Source: Branchiostoma floridae (taxonomy: Eukaryota > Chordata > Leptocardii > Amphioxiformes > Branchiostomatidae). Taken from it: DNA of 64,000 bases. Below, one piece after another: positions 1-10,942 of the stretch; the first letter of the stretch is position 1; each line of letters starts with the position of its first letter. Made by a program: the position numbers and the translations under genes. The notes below the pieces were generated by a model that was given only the letters and a program-made list of their open reading frames with translations, did no database searches and had not been told where the DNA came from. Location of the stretch: contig NC_049989.1 of NCBI RefSeq assembly GCF_000003815.2, positions 11,175,273 through 11,239,272 on the forward strand, read 5' to 3'.

Positions 1-485
1 GGTATAACGCATAACAAAACATTTGTCCGGGTGTAATTTCATCTGCCATGTGTTTTGCCATGTATCTAATGTATTGATGTCCTCTTGTAAGAGGGTGTGA
101 TCTCTGTCACTGTTTATCTCCCTGTAAATGACGCAGTCATCCGCAAAGAGACGGATGTTAGAGTTGAGGTTGTCGGCTAAGTCGTTAATGTACACTAAGA
201 ACAGTAGTGGTCCGAGCACAGTGCCCTGGGGCACTCCAGAGACTACCTCTGCCCACTCTGAGTGCTCTCCCCCAACTACCACTCTTTGTTTACGATTTTT
301 GAGGAAATTAGAAATCCAGTGGAGAACCTTACCCCTAATACCGTAATTTTGGAGTTTTAGGAGTAAGCGATCATGAGGAACTTTGTCAAAAGCTTTTGCG
401 AAGTCGGTTATAATCATATCTGTTTGCGACCTGGTATCTAAAGAATGGGCTAAGTCAGTTGTAGATTGAATCAGGCTAATGGATC
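1..485 (-). mobile_element. Non-LTR retrotransposon (LINE) fragment, reverse-transcriptase core, cut by the window edge
   Basis: Read on the minus strand, one frame is open from about 513 to the window edge and reads as a reverse transcriptase palm. In order it shows DFAKAFDKVPHDRLL (motif A, positions about 405-360), GVPQGTVLGPLLFLVYIND (motif B, about 237-181) and the catalytic box FADD (about 140-128), followed by the HPDKCFVM segment near the edge. This combination is typical of CR1/Jockey-type LINE ORF2 proteins. Upstream, in-frame stops appear at about 511-530, so the element is probably 5'-truncated near 485. No start codon is expected because the piece is internal to ORF2. The remainder of the element lies left of the window. 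The frame is intact over about 160 codons, suggesting a fairly young copy. The LINE clade is an inference; the RT identity is secure. Confidence 0.9.
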
Positions 486-794
486 TTGAAAAACTAAGAC
501 TTTCTAAATTTCAAGCACTATCATAATTCTAGCTTAAATTTAATATTCCGTTATCGCAAAAGTCGTCAGCAACTGCAATCTCGTACCATAGCAGGCTACA
601 GAATGATTGACGTGTTGCCGTGATCCACAACCTCTTCGGACGTGCCAGAACAGATTGCCTCCATATTCTTAATGACCTGTGGTCCCAATAAAACGGCCGG
701 AGTGGCACAGAATGTGCATTATGTATAAATAATGAGCATAGTATCGTCTGGAGGCGGATTTGGGTCAAGTCGTTCAAGTAATATCTATAGTCGA
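486..794. other. Unassigned spacer
   Basis: Lies between the LINE fragment and the tandem array. It contains an 82-codon minus-strand open frame (777-529) with no recognisable domain, which I take as chance. Confidence 0.4.
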
Positions 795-1540
795 AGTGAT
801 TGTCTGGATGTCAGAAGTAGTTGTGGGTAGTTGTGAGAAGTTATCTAGTACATTATTGGGAATTCCTGTCTCCATCTGATGCCCCAGTAGAGGGCTTGGT
901 GTACATGTTAAGATAATCAGACTTGCTGTGAGCATCAAACGTTCTTTCTCATGTTTGTCAGGATATCAGAAGTGTTTGAGTAGTTGTGAGAAGTTATTTA
1001 TCTTATTGGGAATTCCTGTCGCCATCTGATGTCCCAGTAGAGGGATTGGTGTACATGTTCAGATTTGCCGTGAGCATCGAAAGTTCTTTCTCGTGTTTGT
1101 AAGAATGTCAGAAGTGGTTGAGTAGTTGTGAGAAGTTATTTACTTTATTGGAAATCCCTGTCTCCATCTGATGTCCCAGTAGAAGACTTGGTGTTCAGAT
1201 AAGCAGACTTACTGTGAGAATTTGAAGTTCTTTCTCGTATTTGTCCGGATATCAGAAGTGGTTGAGTAGTTGTGAGAAGGTATCTACTTTATGGGAAATC
1301 CCTGTCTCCATCTGATGCCCCAGTAGAAGACTTGGTGTACAGATAAGCAGACTTGCTGTGAGCATTTGAAGTTCTTTCTCGCGCCAGTGAATTTTTCATT
1401 GAGTCAAGTCTAGTAGCATCTATAGCAGAAGTGATTGTCCGAAGTGGTTGAATAGTTGCTCCCTACGGGAATTCCTGTCTCCATCTGATACCCCACTAGA
1501 AGGCTTGGTGTTCAGATAAGCAATTTTTGCTATGGGCATT
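795..1540. repeat. Tandem array, about 145 bp unit, about 5 degenerate copies
   Basis: The phrase TCCATCTGATG recurs at about 871, 1021, 1163, 1306 and 1480, each time inside a longer unit containing GAATTCCTGTC, CCCCAGTAGA and TTCTTTCTCG. Spacing is 142-173 bp with indels, so the copies are diverged. No coding capacity is evident. Confidence 0.8.
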
Positions 1541-1616
1541 GTAAGTTTGCTCTCGCAGCAGTGATTTTGTTCATGGCTGTGTGATAACGTATATGAATCG
1601 TGACAGGCAATGGACA

Positions 1617-1700
1617 CGCCAAAAAGCAGTAACTCAAGCAACTGGATATGATTTGGGAAACGGCCAGACGTTTTAGATAGCATCATCTATCTTTCGTCAG
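1617..1700. repeat. Single arm of a dispersed hairpin repeat
   Basis: The stretch CGCCAAAAAGCAGTAACTC followed by AAGCAACTGGATATGATT matches both arms of the foldback at 5582-5718, so it is a solo copy of the same repeat family. Confidence 0.6.
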
Positions 1701-2669
1701 TGACACTGAAGTGAACTGGGAGAAACTGGTCTTTAGCATTACTATTAATGCAAAAGAGCTGAAGACAAATTTTGATGTCCAATAGGAAACGAGGTAAGAC
1801 GAAGTCAAGCTGAGGACAATTTTGGAACCCGATGGGAAACAACGGACACTCTTTCTTCCAACAGATAGAAAGCCTCGTCAGTTCCACTTGTACTTGTGTG
1901 GTTGATTTCTGGTTGACATCCCACGGGGGTACTGTTTTTGGTTCTGTTTGTGTCCTTCCTCTTCTTTATGAAGTGACCACTATCATCATGTTGATCATTC
2001 TGTCACTTGTTTATGTTTGAGTACCAATAACTCAAGATCCTTTGGATGGATTTGTACCAATCTTGGTATAAGGGTAGTTTTCGAGGTCCTAAAGCTTAAA
2101 GAAACATGGCGATTTGGGGGCCCAGTAGTAGTATTTTACGGCGCAGAAAAATTACCGGCAGACATCAGTTATTCTGAAAGTAGTATGGTACAGTTCTTGG
2201 ACAGCTGGTAATGATCAGCAGTCTCCGATGAATGGCCGCTTATGTGAGAGATTACTGGATTAGTTAGATTCATTACGAGAAGAAGAGACTCGCTAACATA
2301 TTTTATGGTTATATAGGGCTACTGCATGAAGAAAATTAAGAAACCCACAAGACGTCTATCAGGTCGATCTTTCATTTCATGTTTTACACTGGCACGGTTT
2401 TACCGACAACTAGTAGGAAGCACGAAACTGATTTGCCAAGAAACTGATACTAAATCCTTGTAGATTTGTGTAGGGTGAATAGATGTAGGTTTTACTTTTC
2501 AACACGCTCGATTAAGCCTTAATAAGGCATGAAATATTGGCAAATTCGGTCTCAGGTGGGAAGCTACACACAGGGCATCAGTCTGTGCTAATGGCACCTG
2601 GGAAACACTTTGCAATCATTCACACGTGGCGGTTCAGCCATTAGGAACAAAAGTGGGACACAACCGCAT
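1701..2669. other. No recognisable gene
   Basis: Only short open frames (60-66 codons) without domain features on either strand. No RNA gene or clear repeat boundary was seen. Confidence 0.4.
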
Positions 2670-2960
2670 CTTATATATGAAGAAGTTTATTTGCAAGTTC
2701 GTGCCCGAGGGCTAATTGCAAGTACATGGTATACACATAGTGACAATGGACAGTCATAAACAATATTCGAATCTAATACTAGTGTTGGCTATGTCTAAAC
2801 AGGTTGGGTTTGACTTCTTTTCGGGAAGCAGAGGGAGACGAAAAGCCACACATTTTCTAAAATTTGTGGGTTCTGCGATTTCAAGAGAAAAGTGGCTTTC
2901 TGTTTGTCTGTCAATGTGGGGAAATTGGGATAATACTTTGTGACTTCTCTAAACAGAGTG
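2670..2960 (-). mobile_element. Degenerate 3' end of a LINE (same family as 7285-7725)
   Basis: The minus-strand end contains the tail motif seen also at 3113 and 7285: on the plus strand, TTTATTTGCAAGTTCGTGC and GGGCTAATTGCAAGTACATGG. The adjoining 2780-2950 sequence aligns base for base, with many changes, to 7390-7560, which encodes the C-terminus of a LINE protein. Here the minus-strand frame is broken by stops, so it is a pseudogenised copy. Confidence 0.6.
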
Positions 2961-3583
2961 ATTCTGTCGGTTTCGTTGAATGAACATATGGAAATGAAAT
3001 GTGGTTCATCTTATATAAGCTTAAGGTCTTGCGACAAGATCAGACAATAGAAGAGCAGGTACTGGGTAGCCCTACATTTCATATTCGGGGAAGTTATATC
3101 ATTGATGTTGTTTATTGAAAATATATGTACATGCTCGAGAGCTAATTGTAAGTGCATGTAAGACCACAAAACGTAAATTTTATGGCTGACTCCAAATTTA
3201 ATGGCAAAAAAGATGATTGAAATAAACTAAAATAAATTGAGGATGAATAATGATGATGATGATGAAAATAAACTCCTGAACTAATTTCACTTCTACAACT
3301 ACAGACATAGCTATCTCCCTAGTGTCACTTCTACAATAAAGGATACCACACGACATAATTTATCACTTTGGTATTTGTTTCGTCATAATATATTCTACAA
3401 TAGACATCCAGCTTGTTTTGTTGGGTTTGAATTCTTCTATGATAATTGGGTTCCGCACACTTCTTCTATGATATTTCCGTTTAATATCAATATTAGTCAT
3501 AAAGGTAGTTTAATTTATTTTCAATTTCCAGAGGATGGGCACTACTTAAAATCTAACCATATATACGCAACAGACGACCGATA
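2961..3583. other. AT-rich spacer with a LINE tail fragment
   Basis: At 3113-3160 the motif TATGTACATGCTCGAGAGC followed by TAATTGTAAGTGCATG is a third copy of the LINE 3' tail. A short GATGAT run lies near 3250. Nothing else was recognised; the 75-codon plus frame 3375-3602 has no domain features. Confidence 0.45.
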
Positions 3584-4257
3584 TGGCCGTTTGCAAAGAT
3601 AATACCTTGTTTGTTATGGTGGCAACTTGATATAATATCATTATGATGCAGAGACAATAAGGCCGAGTCAATCGCATCTAATCTCTCCAGAATAGACACT
3701 GGTAATAATGTGTCATCCAGCTATCACAGAAAGAGTTTGTGATCATTTAACCCTTACCATTTAGCTACTACATTCGTTAAATGGACGGCTGCTCATCTAA
3801 TCTCTCTAGAATAGACACTGGTAATAAAGTGTCATCCAGCTATCACAGAAAGAGTTTGCGATCGTTTAACCTTTACCATTTAGCGATTACACTCGTCAAA
3901 TGGACGGCTGCAGTTCTGATGGTCCATCCGTGCAATGAAAACATAGCGGAAATCATCTCTTGATCATGACAGATCAGGCGATGTCTCCGTGTGCCCACGC
4001 AACATGTCACATAATGGATCTGGAGTGCAGTCCTTTCCTGATAGTTGCCATTATCTTATAATGGTCAGAAAGTTCATCGACCCAACAAGCTCCCTTTGTG
4101 TAGATATGTGCTTAACAACATCCTATGGGGCCAAATCAAGATCCAATAGTATACACGTACATCCCGACTCTAATGGGGCGCTGATGTCTATGAAAGTCGT
4201 TTCGGACATTACATCAACTTGCCACCATAACTAACAAGTTATCATCTTTGCAAACGG
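3584..4257. mobile_element. Inverted-repeat-bounded element enclosing a 119 bp tandem duplication
   Basis: Near 3584-3648 the plus strand reads GGCCGTTTGCAAAGATAATA then TTATGGTGGCAACTTGAT. The reverse complement of the same segment lies at about 4203-4257 with few mismatches. Between these arms, 3675-3912 is two copies of a 119 bp unit (starting CATCTAATCTCTC at 3675 and 3794). No transposase-like frame is present. It is probably a non-autonomous element; target duplications could not be identified. Confidence 0.6.
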
Positions 4258-5581
4258 TCGTATTGCTTTGGCCTGTCCGCCTATATGTCTGTCTGGTTAT
4301 TGCGTTGGCGTGTGTCCTCAGTTGGCTCGGTTGGATATAACGTCTTTGCTCTTGAAGATCTTCAGCAGAAACTTTTCCAAATCGCTCCATAAAGTTCGGT
4401 AAGCTGTGCCGCAAGCCAACGATGGCAACCTTTTTTTCGTAAAATCTTCAAAAGGCCTTGTAAATCCATGCCATACACAGAGTGCCATCTATTTTCGCTT
4501 TAAAGTATTTCACGTTTCTAACAAGTGTGTTACATGTGAGATCCACTATCATCTCGCCCTTGTAAGATGAATGCTAGCACCTTCCTGAATCCTGAATGGC
4601 ATCAATCAATGGTTTAACCGCCTGTGACACAAGACAACATTATCCCCGTTTTGCGAGCAGGTATGGTCAGATTACATATAATCATATCAGCGTCAAGCCT
4701 GTCTCAGTAGTCTGGCTTTGGAATTGGAGAGTTATAAATGACATATGCTCTGTCTGGATGTAGTAGCTTCCTCCCTACTTACAGACACTCAGTCGCAGCG
4801 TAGGCGGTTTCGGCAATGTTACATATTTTACACTTGGGAGGATAGACTGCGTGGGAGCGCAAATCTTTTATCGGAAGCTCGCTGCAGGCATAGGCTGTCT
4901 CTCCTACGAACGTTGAGATTCTACGAGATATCTATGGCAACAAGTAGGTTTGGTTTGCACCAAACTTTTTGACGCCTTAATGCAGTAATAAGGGAAGAAA
5001 AAGCCATTAGATACATCACCCATATGTACTTATTGCTCACTGCACTTGGTGCACCGGTGCATGGTTCGAAAAATACTCAACGAATTTCAGAGATAAAGAA
5101 CGAATTTTCTTACGTTTTCTATTATTTTTTTGTCTTGTAAGCCATACTTTTACGCATTACACAATATGTAAATCATTTTAAAAAATCGGAGAAAATAACA
5201 CAATAGTGCCGCAGAGAACGAACCCCAAGTGCATTGAGATACCACCTTTACGAAGGAGGGGGGTGGGGTGGTCAACAAGTCTCGTTCTTACCCAGACACG
5301 GGGGCGTAACTTAAATTTGGGGGCACAGTTATCAAGTGAAGCCTTTAGTGAATATCCCCCAAACTCACCTAATTTTGATAAGAAGCCCTTTGAAAATCAG
5401 TAAGTTAAACCACCACTGGGCTGTGATCTGAATTGTGCGGGTTAACAATAGGCTCTCCTTGCTTTCATTAGAATTTAAAATCTACCAACTCCGTTCAGGT
5501 ACGGTTAAGATACGGGGAATTCTTCATCAAACGTTTTCAAAACGCCTACGTAGATTTCATGACATGATATGATTTTGAAAA
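4258..5581. other. No recognisable gene
   Basis: Open frames up to 81 codons without recognisable features. I see no RNA gene, tandem repeat or long inverted repeat here. Confidence 0.4.
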
Positions 5582-5718
5582 TGCCAAAAAAAGCAGTTAC
5601 TCACTCAAGCAACTGGATATGGTTTTGGAAACGGTTAGATGTTTCAGATAACATCCGCTGTCATTCATCTGACCGTTTCCAAAATCATATCCAGTTGCTT
5701 GAATAACTGCTTTTTGGC
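5582..5718. repeat. Foldback (hairpin) repeat, arms about 55 nt
   Basis: GCCAAAAAAAGCAGTTACTC ... GGTTTTGGAAACGGT on the left is mirrored by ACCGTTTCCAAAATCATATC ... TAACTGCTTTTTGGC on the right, with a loop of about 35 nt. The arms are almost perfect complements. The same sequence occurs as a single arm at 1617-1700. Confidence 0.8.
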
Positions 5719-7284
5719 GTATCTTATGACCTGGATGTCGAACCTTCATAGACATTCAAAGAATGATTCATTTCTATTCATGCCCCGAAATTTAAGTCGT
5801 GATTCATATTTCATCTCTATATGAGGCCTAGAACTTATTGAATGCCCTTGTATGTCTACTTTGGCCTCTTCGTAGTTACCCACTGGAACAGAATATCAGT
5901 TTTCAACATGTCTAATCTAACGTAAAGGCAAAAAGAGTTCTGCTGACTGTCCGCAAAATTGGATACGAACCTTTTTATGAAGGTCTTATGTAAGGTTGAA
6001 TACAATCGCCTAAAGTTGAGCACGACTTTGAAGACTTTTCAAAAAGTACTGGTTATACATTCAATTCATTTCTATCTTTATTGATTGACGGGAGAGAAGA
6101 TATATGTAACAATAACATAAGAGTCTTGATATCTATAGGGGCTACACCTACGGGATATTGCAATCAGTTTCAATTCTTGTATAACCAAAGTAACTGTCGC
6201 CCGAAAATATATTGCAGGAATATCAGATTCTTCCGATGAGTGCGAAACGGTTTTCAATTGATGCACATATACACAATGGTGAATGGTTTATAATAAGGAG
6301 AACTATTCCAATTTGCAATCAAAGTAAGTAGGCGGATTATACACCGAGAAAATTACTTCCGCCTTCAAAAAGACTGATTTCGACTGCATATAGTCTTGAA
6401 AAATGAACATCAAAATCTAACTTGTAAAATTTTGAAATTTTGTAGGTATGTGGGTGAGATGTTGATATGATTAGAAAGCTTCTATGTCAAGATGACAGGT
6501 AATAATGTCTTGTAGAGTTAGATAATGACGTCTTACGGACGTACATAAGATTTAGATCAGTAATGACGTCTTACATACGTACATAAGAGTTAGATACGTA
6601 CGGTGATAATATCTTGGGTAGTCTTCATGTAAGGAATGTACTATTCCTGGAGCTAAAAGCTGTAAATTATGTAGGCGTTGCGGCGTTTCGATTAAAGCTA
6701 TCTTGTCTCCCGGAAATTGATATGGACGTCAAACCTGTGACAAAGGTTATTATTTTGATGAAGGACATCATTTGATAACCCCGTAATAATACCCGAGAAG
6801 TAGCGTAATTTCACATTTACAGTGGCTCGTCAGTGTTACGTCAATGCCAATCTTCTTTCTGAATCAATGTATCTATCCTCTTACTGAATCTAAAGTTATT
6901 TTTTTACTGAATCTAATAATATGTTAGTACTAGCTAGAATGTCTTGATTGCCCCACAAAGTACAATTTGATTGACGTATCCTTAAGGGTGATTTTATCTA
7001 ATAGAAGACATGTGCATATACCTCAAATACGCCAGAGGTTCTGAGTCGCTTTGTGTTTAATAGTTTGACTTCCTTTACTTCCTTGGTAACGCTTAAGAAG
7101 AGTGGCGGACGTCATTTGACACGTCAGGAAGTTAATCTCAATTTTTATGCAATTGTAGAGATTGAATTGTATTTGATTTTTTTTGTAGGATACAGATTGT
7201 AAATGTTGGAGCGGCGCAGTTCAGTTTTTGTAGCAAGGTGGATTCGTTCTTGTTAATCAACAATTAACGATTCATTTAACAGAA
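5719..7284. other. No recognisable gene; short direct repeats near 6500-6600
   Basis: A roughly 55 bp near-duplicate containing TAATGACGTCTTAC and ACGTACATAAGA is found at about 6520 and 6562; each copy holds TGACGTC. The rest is AT-rich with no open frame of note. Confidence 0.4.
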
Positions 7285-7725
7285 AGTTTATTGCAAATAC
7301 GTGCACGTGGGCTAATTGCAGGTTACATGGAAGATTCAAACAGTGTAAAAACAATATCACAATTAAATAAGTGTCTACTCTAGTCCAAAACTAGTCAAAA
7401 CTAACTCTAGATTCCTTTTTCGAAGACAGTGGAGGACGAAAGATCCCACCTTTTCTAATATGTGTAGGTTTTGTGATGTTAAAAGGAGAATTGTTTTCTT
7501 TTTGTCGGTGAATGTTAAGAAGTTTGGATGGAATTTGGTGGCCTCTTCAAACAGCTCTTTTCTTTCGTGATCGTAGAAAAAACAGTTTGACATAAAATGT
7601 GTTTCGTCTTCCACCACGTTTGACGTGCATTTTTTGCACGTTCTTTCACACACAGATAGCTTAATAAAAATCATTCTACACAATGACGATATGAACGTCT
7701 GCAGACTGTGCAAGTAAGTTTGCAT
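7285..7725 (-). mobile_element. LINE 3' end: C-terminal ORF2 piece (116 codons) plus 3' tail
   Basis: The minus-strand frame 7725-7375 encodes a C-terminal zinc-knuckle-like region. CKKCTSNVVEDETHFMSNC (cysteines about residues 32, 35 and 51) gives a C-x2-C-x10-H-x4-C pattern, as found behind the reverse transcriptase in many LINEs, and is followed by YDHERKELF. After the stop there is a roughly 85 bp 3' tail ending near 7285 in the complement of a CAATAAAC-type terminus, shared with 2670 and 3113. The piece has no RT domain, so it is strongly 5'-truncated. The first methionine is arbitrary. The family placement is an inference. Confidence 0.65.
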
Positions 7726-8499
7726 GGCCTCACAATACCTAAGTTTACCTTATTTCACCCTTTTCATAGCTTTTCCATGTCATTTTTCATCGATGTCGCC
7801 GAAAAAAACAACGAAGGTTTGTAATATCACGCCCACCAGGGCAGTCCGCCAACATGATGTAGATTGCAGGGGTACTCACCTGCAGACTCCAATTTTCCCA
7901 GAACTATCGTGTACGTGGAGTGGAATATGTTATAACCAAGCACAGTAGGGACATCTTCTCTGGATAGTTTTAAAGAATGCTTGCAGATAGATGTGCAAAA
8001 GTTAGATGTGACGGGTCGTTCAGTGTATTTTAACCAGCTGCTGCCGCGCCGCGTCCATACCGGCTATATAATTTTTTAGATGCAGAAACAGATACAGATA
8101 CAGATACAGACTCAACATGACCTTGATATCATATCGCCTGGAACTTTTGGACAAACTTTAACCGGTGCGATGTTAAGAAATCTTGGGTTAATCTTTAAAG
8201 TTACCTTTGCAACGTGTTTTAGGATACTTGTTTGTCAGCTAGCAATGTTACCTCAATGAACCTAAATTGTACATGTAGATACATTAATGACATGGGACAA
8301 GCCCTTCATGGTATGCTAGTACTTAGGAAACTACATTACAGAATGTCTAGACGCTAGAAATCCCTCCCATTATTGTAAAAGACAATTTCCTTGTGTAATT
8401 TAGTAGATTAGCCTTATAGAGCTGTAGTTATGGCCAGTAGATGCCATGATTTGTACCTTGTACAATTGTTGCGCAATAAAGGAAAAGGTCGGGAAAACG
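7726..8499. other. Spacer with a GATACA microsatellite
   Basis: A short (AGATAC)n run lies at about 8087-8112. A 74-codon plus frame at 7724-7948 has no features. Nothing else was recognised. Confidence 0.4.
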
Positions 8500-8720
8500 A
8501 GGGTCAACTTCGATAATGGGCCCCCTAGCGGCTTGATAAGATACTGCAGCGGAACCTCAATGTTTGATATCTCGTGTTCTGGACATGGTGTGGTCGTGAT
8601 TTTTGAGTGGGAGATAGACCTCGGGACATCTGAATACTGTGAGTTTGGGCCCCCTATAGCTAGTGGCTTGTTTGAAAATGCAGGCGCCGACTTCCTTTCA
8701 AACTTCGGACGAGAATAACT
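8500..8720 (+). repeat. Dispersed repeat with both strands open
   Basis: The phrase GTTTGATATCTCG ... TTCTGGACATG ... GGTCGTGATTTTTGAGTGG recurs, inverted and diverged, at 43445-43560. This explains why 90- and 116-codon frames overlap on opposite strands here; neither has a recognisable domain. GGGCCCCCTA occurs at both ends of the segment (about 8518 and 8646). Confidence 0.6.
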
Positions 8721-8926
8721 CGTTTTCGTATGCGAATAGTTGTTCATCAATTGATAGTATTAGCAACTTGATTCTTCTGTTGCTATGACTCGAATCTTCT
8801 GCAATTATCCAAGAGGAATTGAAACAGTATGTACCGTTCCTATCATCATCACACATCTGGATCTGTAAAGGGGAAGCTACCAGTATCGTTGAAGAGATTC
8901 ATTAGTTACGTATGTTCACAGTTTAT

Positions 8927-9126
8927 AAAATTTTTCATCAGTCAATGATTGTTATTAAAGGTAAGCACACGTACCTCCAAATTTTCGATGGCTACCCAGT
9001 CCATCTTGCTCACGGAGTGACCTAGTTCTCGCGAGAGTTGCAAGTCTTGACCTAGTTCTCGCAACTCTCGTGATAACTAGGTACGTATGCTTACCTTTAA
9101 TAACAGTCACTGATTGATGAAAAATT
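8927..9126. mobile_element. Foldback element of about 200 bp
   Basis: TTTTTCATCAGTCAATGATT and TTATTAAAGGTAAGCA at the left are mirrored by TGCTTACCTTTAATAA and GATTGATGAAAAATT at the right. Inside lie nested palindromic copies of GACCTAGTTCTCGC and the complement GCGAGAG/CTCTCG. No coding capacity; probably a MITE-like hairpin. Confidence 0.75.
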
Positions 9127-9900
9127 CTATTAATTGGAAGCTACCAAGTTATTAGGTTGTAAATGGTTCATGTTTCCGTAATGTAGTTTAAGGTTTGGTT
9201 TAATTTTGTATTAATAAAAATGTGGTCTTTTTTGCGAGCCCACATTTGATTAGCTAATCTTGGTAACTTCACCCATATCTACTCAAGCAGTTCGGTCACA
9301 ACTGGGCAAGTAATAAAATAAAGTTCTTACTAATGATAAAGTAAGATTGAGCTTATTACGTTTCAGATCTATATGAGGCGCTATCTACAGACCAATCTGT
9401 CTTTATTACTGCTTATGAGATGATAAAGATCCATTATGAGATGATAAAGTAACATGATACGTGACTTGTATTACTTACAGACAAGATTCTGCACATTCAG
9501 GTAATTGGACACTTTACATGGACGAAATAATCATTCCTACAGCCCGTGAACATTTCATGCCAGTTCTCATTATGTTACAATATCATTAAAACCGCATCCA
9601 TTTGATAGAGAGACTAAATCATTTCGTTTTAAACCTATCAAAAGTTGCAAAGGAATAACGAGATTCACAAGTGTAAGATATGAATAACAGACGTTAGGAA
9701 ACAGAATACCCATCTTCAACAATGGCAATCTCAGCTAGTTGTGAAGCAGAGAAAGACGGATATAGGTTGCCATAGCTCTCCCCTCCACACACATTACTTT
9801 CCATTTGCTTTTGGACAGACGAGGACAATGTGGCACTGCACTGCACAAGTTTTGTAACTTATATCAACAGTGCCACATATACAGACAGAAGATTTTTTTT
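9127..9900. other. No recognisable gene
   Basis: AT-rich sequence without an open frame of interest, RNA gene or clear repeat. Confidence 0.4.
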
Positions 9901-10003
9901 TTCTTTTATCTCCCCGACCAAAGTCAGGTACCCATTTTTACACCTAGGTGAAGTGTGCAAATCTAAAGTCACGACATTTGCCCCCCCCCCCCCCCCCCCC
10001 TGA
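9901..10003. repeat. Repeat relic and poly(C) tract
   Basis: CAGGTACCCATTTTTACACC at about 9926 is shared with 39352-39372 and looks like a fragment of a dispersed repeat. It is followed by a run of about 20 C near 9981-10000. Confidence 0.6.
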
Positions 10004-10895
10004 AAATCATATGGGGGATCTAAAACGAAAACCATGCTGTCGATGATGTCAGAAAGACTGACAAAAAGGGAAACCTCTAACCTTTATTCAACGACAATCT
10101 ACAAAACACCGCCGCAAATAGAACGGGATACCATAACTTTTTTTCACTACCAGCGTTCAAATAAAGCTTCAGTGAACTCTGGTTATGAGGGTATAAGCAC
10201 TAATGTCAAGGACCAAGCCCAGCTCGTAACGACACAATAATATCTTAATGTTCAAAAAAAGACGGGAATCTCTTACAATGACGGAGATGAGCCAGCGTCC
10301 ATATCGGTCAATTTGCTCACAAGAACCAATAACAACCGGCGGATCTCCTGCAAAGGCTGTCAGATGATTGCGTGAACAGGTCAAACTACTGCGACCTGTG
10401 ACCTTTTGGCGTCCACGGAACCAATAGAGGAGAATTTACGGCGTCATTTTACCCGAAAATGTCGCCTGAGTCGTTATACCACCCTGGTGCCTCTGATGGG
10501 TGGTCTCCAAGCAAAGGTCAAGGATTGTCATCACAGATTTCTTTCTGCAGAGCAGATTAGGTCAAGACTTCTAATCCATCAAGTAAAGCATCAGGGGAAG
10601 CATACATGGAAGACATACCTCTTTGCTACGGATAATCTGCATCTTTCATTTTAAGCTTTCATTAGCGATGCCTTCCTGAACCAAGATCTAAACAAACGTA
10701 GAATTGTGATAGATGACAATGTCATTTGTAGGCTTCATCTGATTCAACTGTTGATCACTGTCAAGTTTAATTGCCGAAATGAGAGCACGGGCATATCTAA
10801 AATCGTCTGCTTCAAGGTATATATACATACCAATGGAATAAACCTACTCTTAACAGGGACCGGGAGCGATAGGGGCTTTCATCAACATTTGATTC
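10004..10895. other. No recognisable gene
   Basis: Open frames up to 82 codons with no recognisable motif. No repeat was identified. Confidence 0.4.
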
Positions 10896-10900
10896 ATTGC

Positions 10901-10942
10901 TGACGTCACACGTGTGGCCTGTCACGTGTCCAGACCGATTGG
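10901..10942. promoter_or_regulatory. CRE + two E-boxes + CCAAT motif cluster
   Basis: A full palindromic CRE TGACGTCA (10901-10908), two CACGTG boxes (10909-10914 and 10923-10928) and an inverted CCAAT (ATTGG, 10938-10942) lie within 42 bp. These are standard binding motifs of CREB/ATF, USF/bHLH and NF-Y. No gene starts visibly beside it, so regulatory function is only an inference. Confidence 0.3.

Noticed and set aside
6520-6600. Paired CRE-like TGACGTC sites as an enhancer
   Set aside because: They are half-palindromic and part of a simple 55 bp direct duplication; no other regulatory context.
8400-8750. 116-codon minus frame overlapping a 90-codon plus frame
   Set aside because: Lies in a dispersed repeat found again at 43445-43620; neither frame has a domain.
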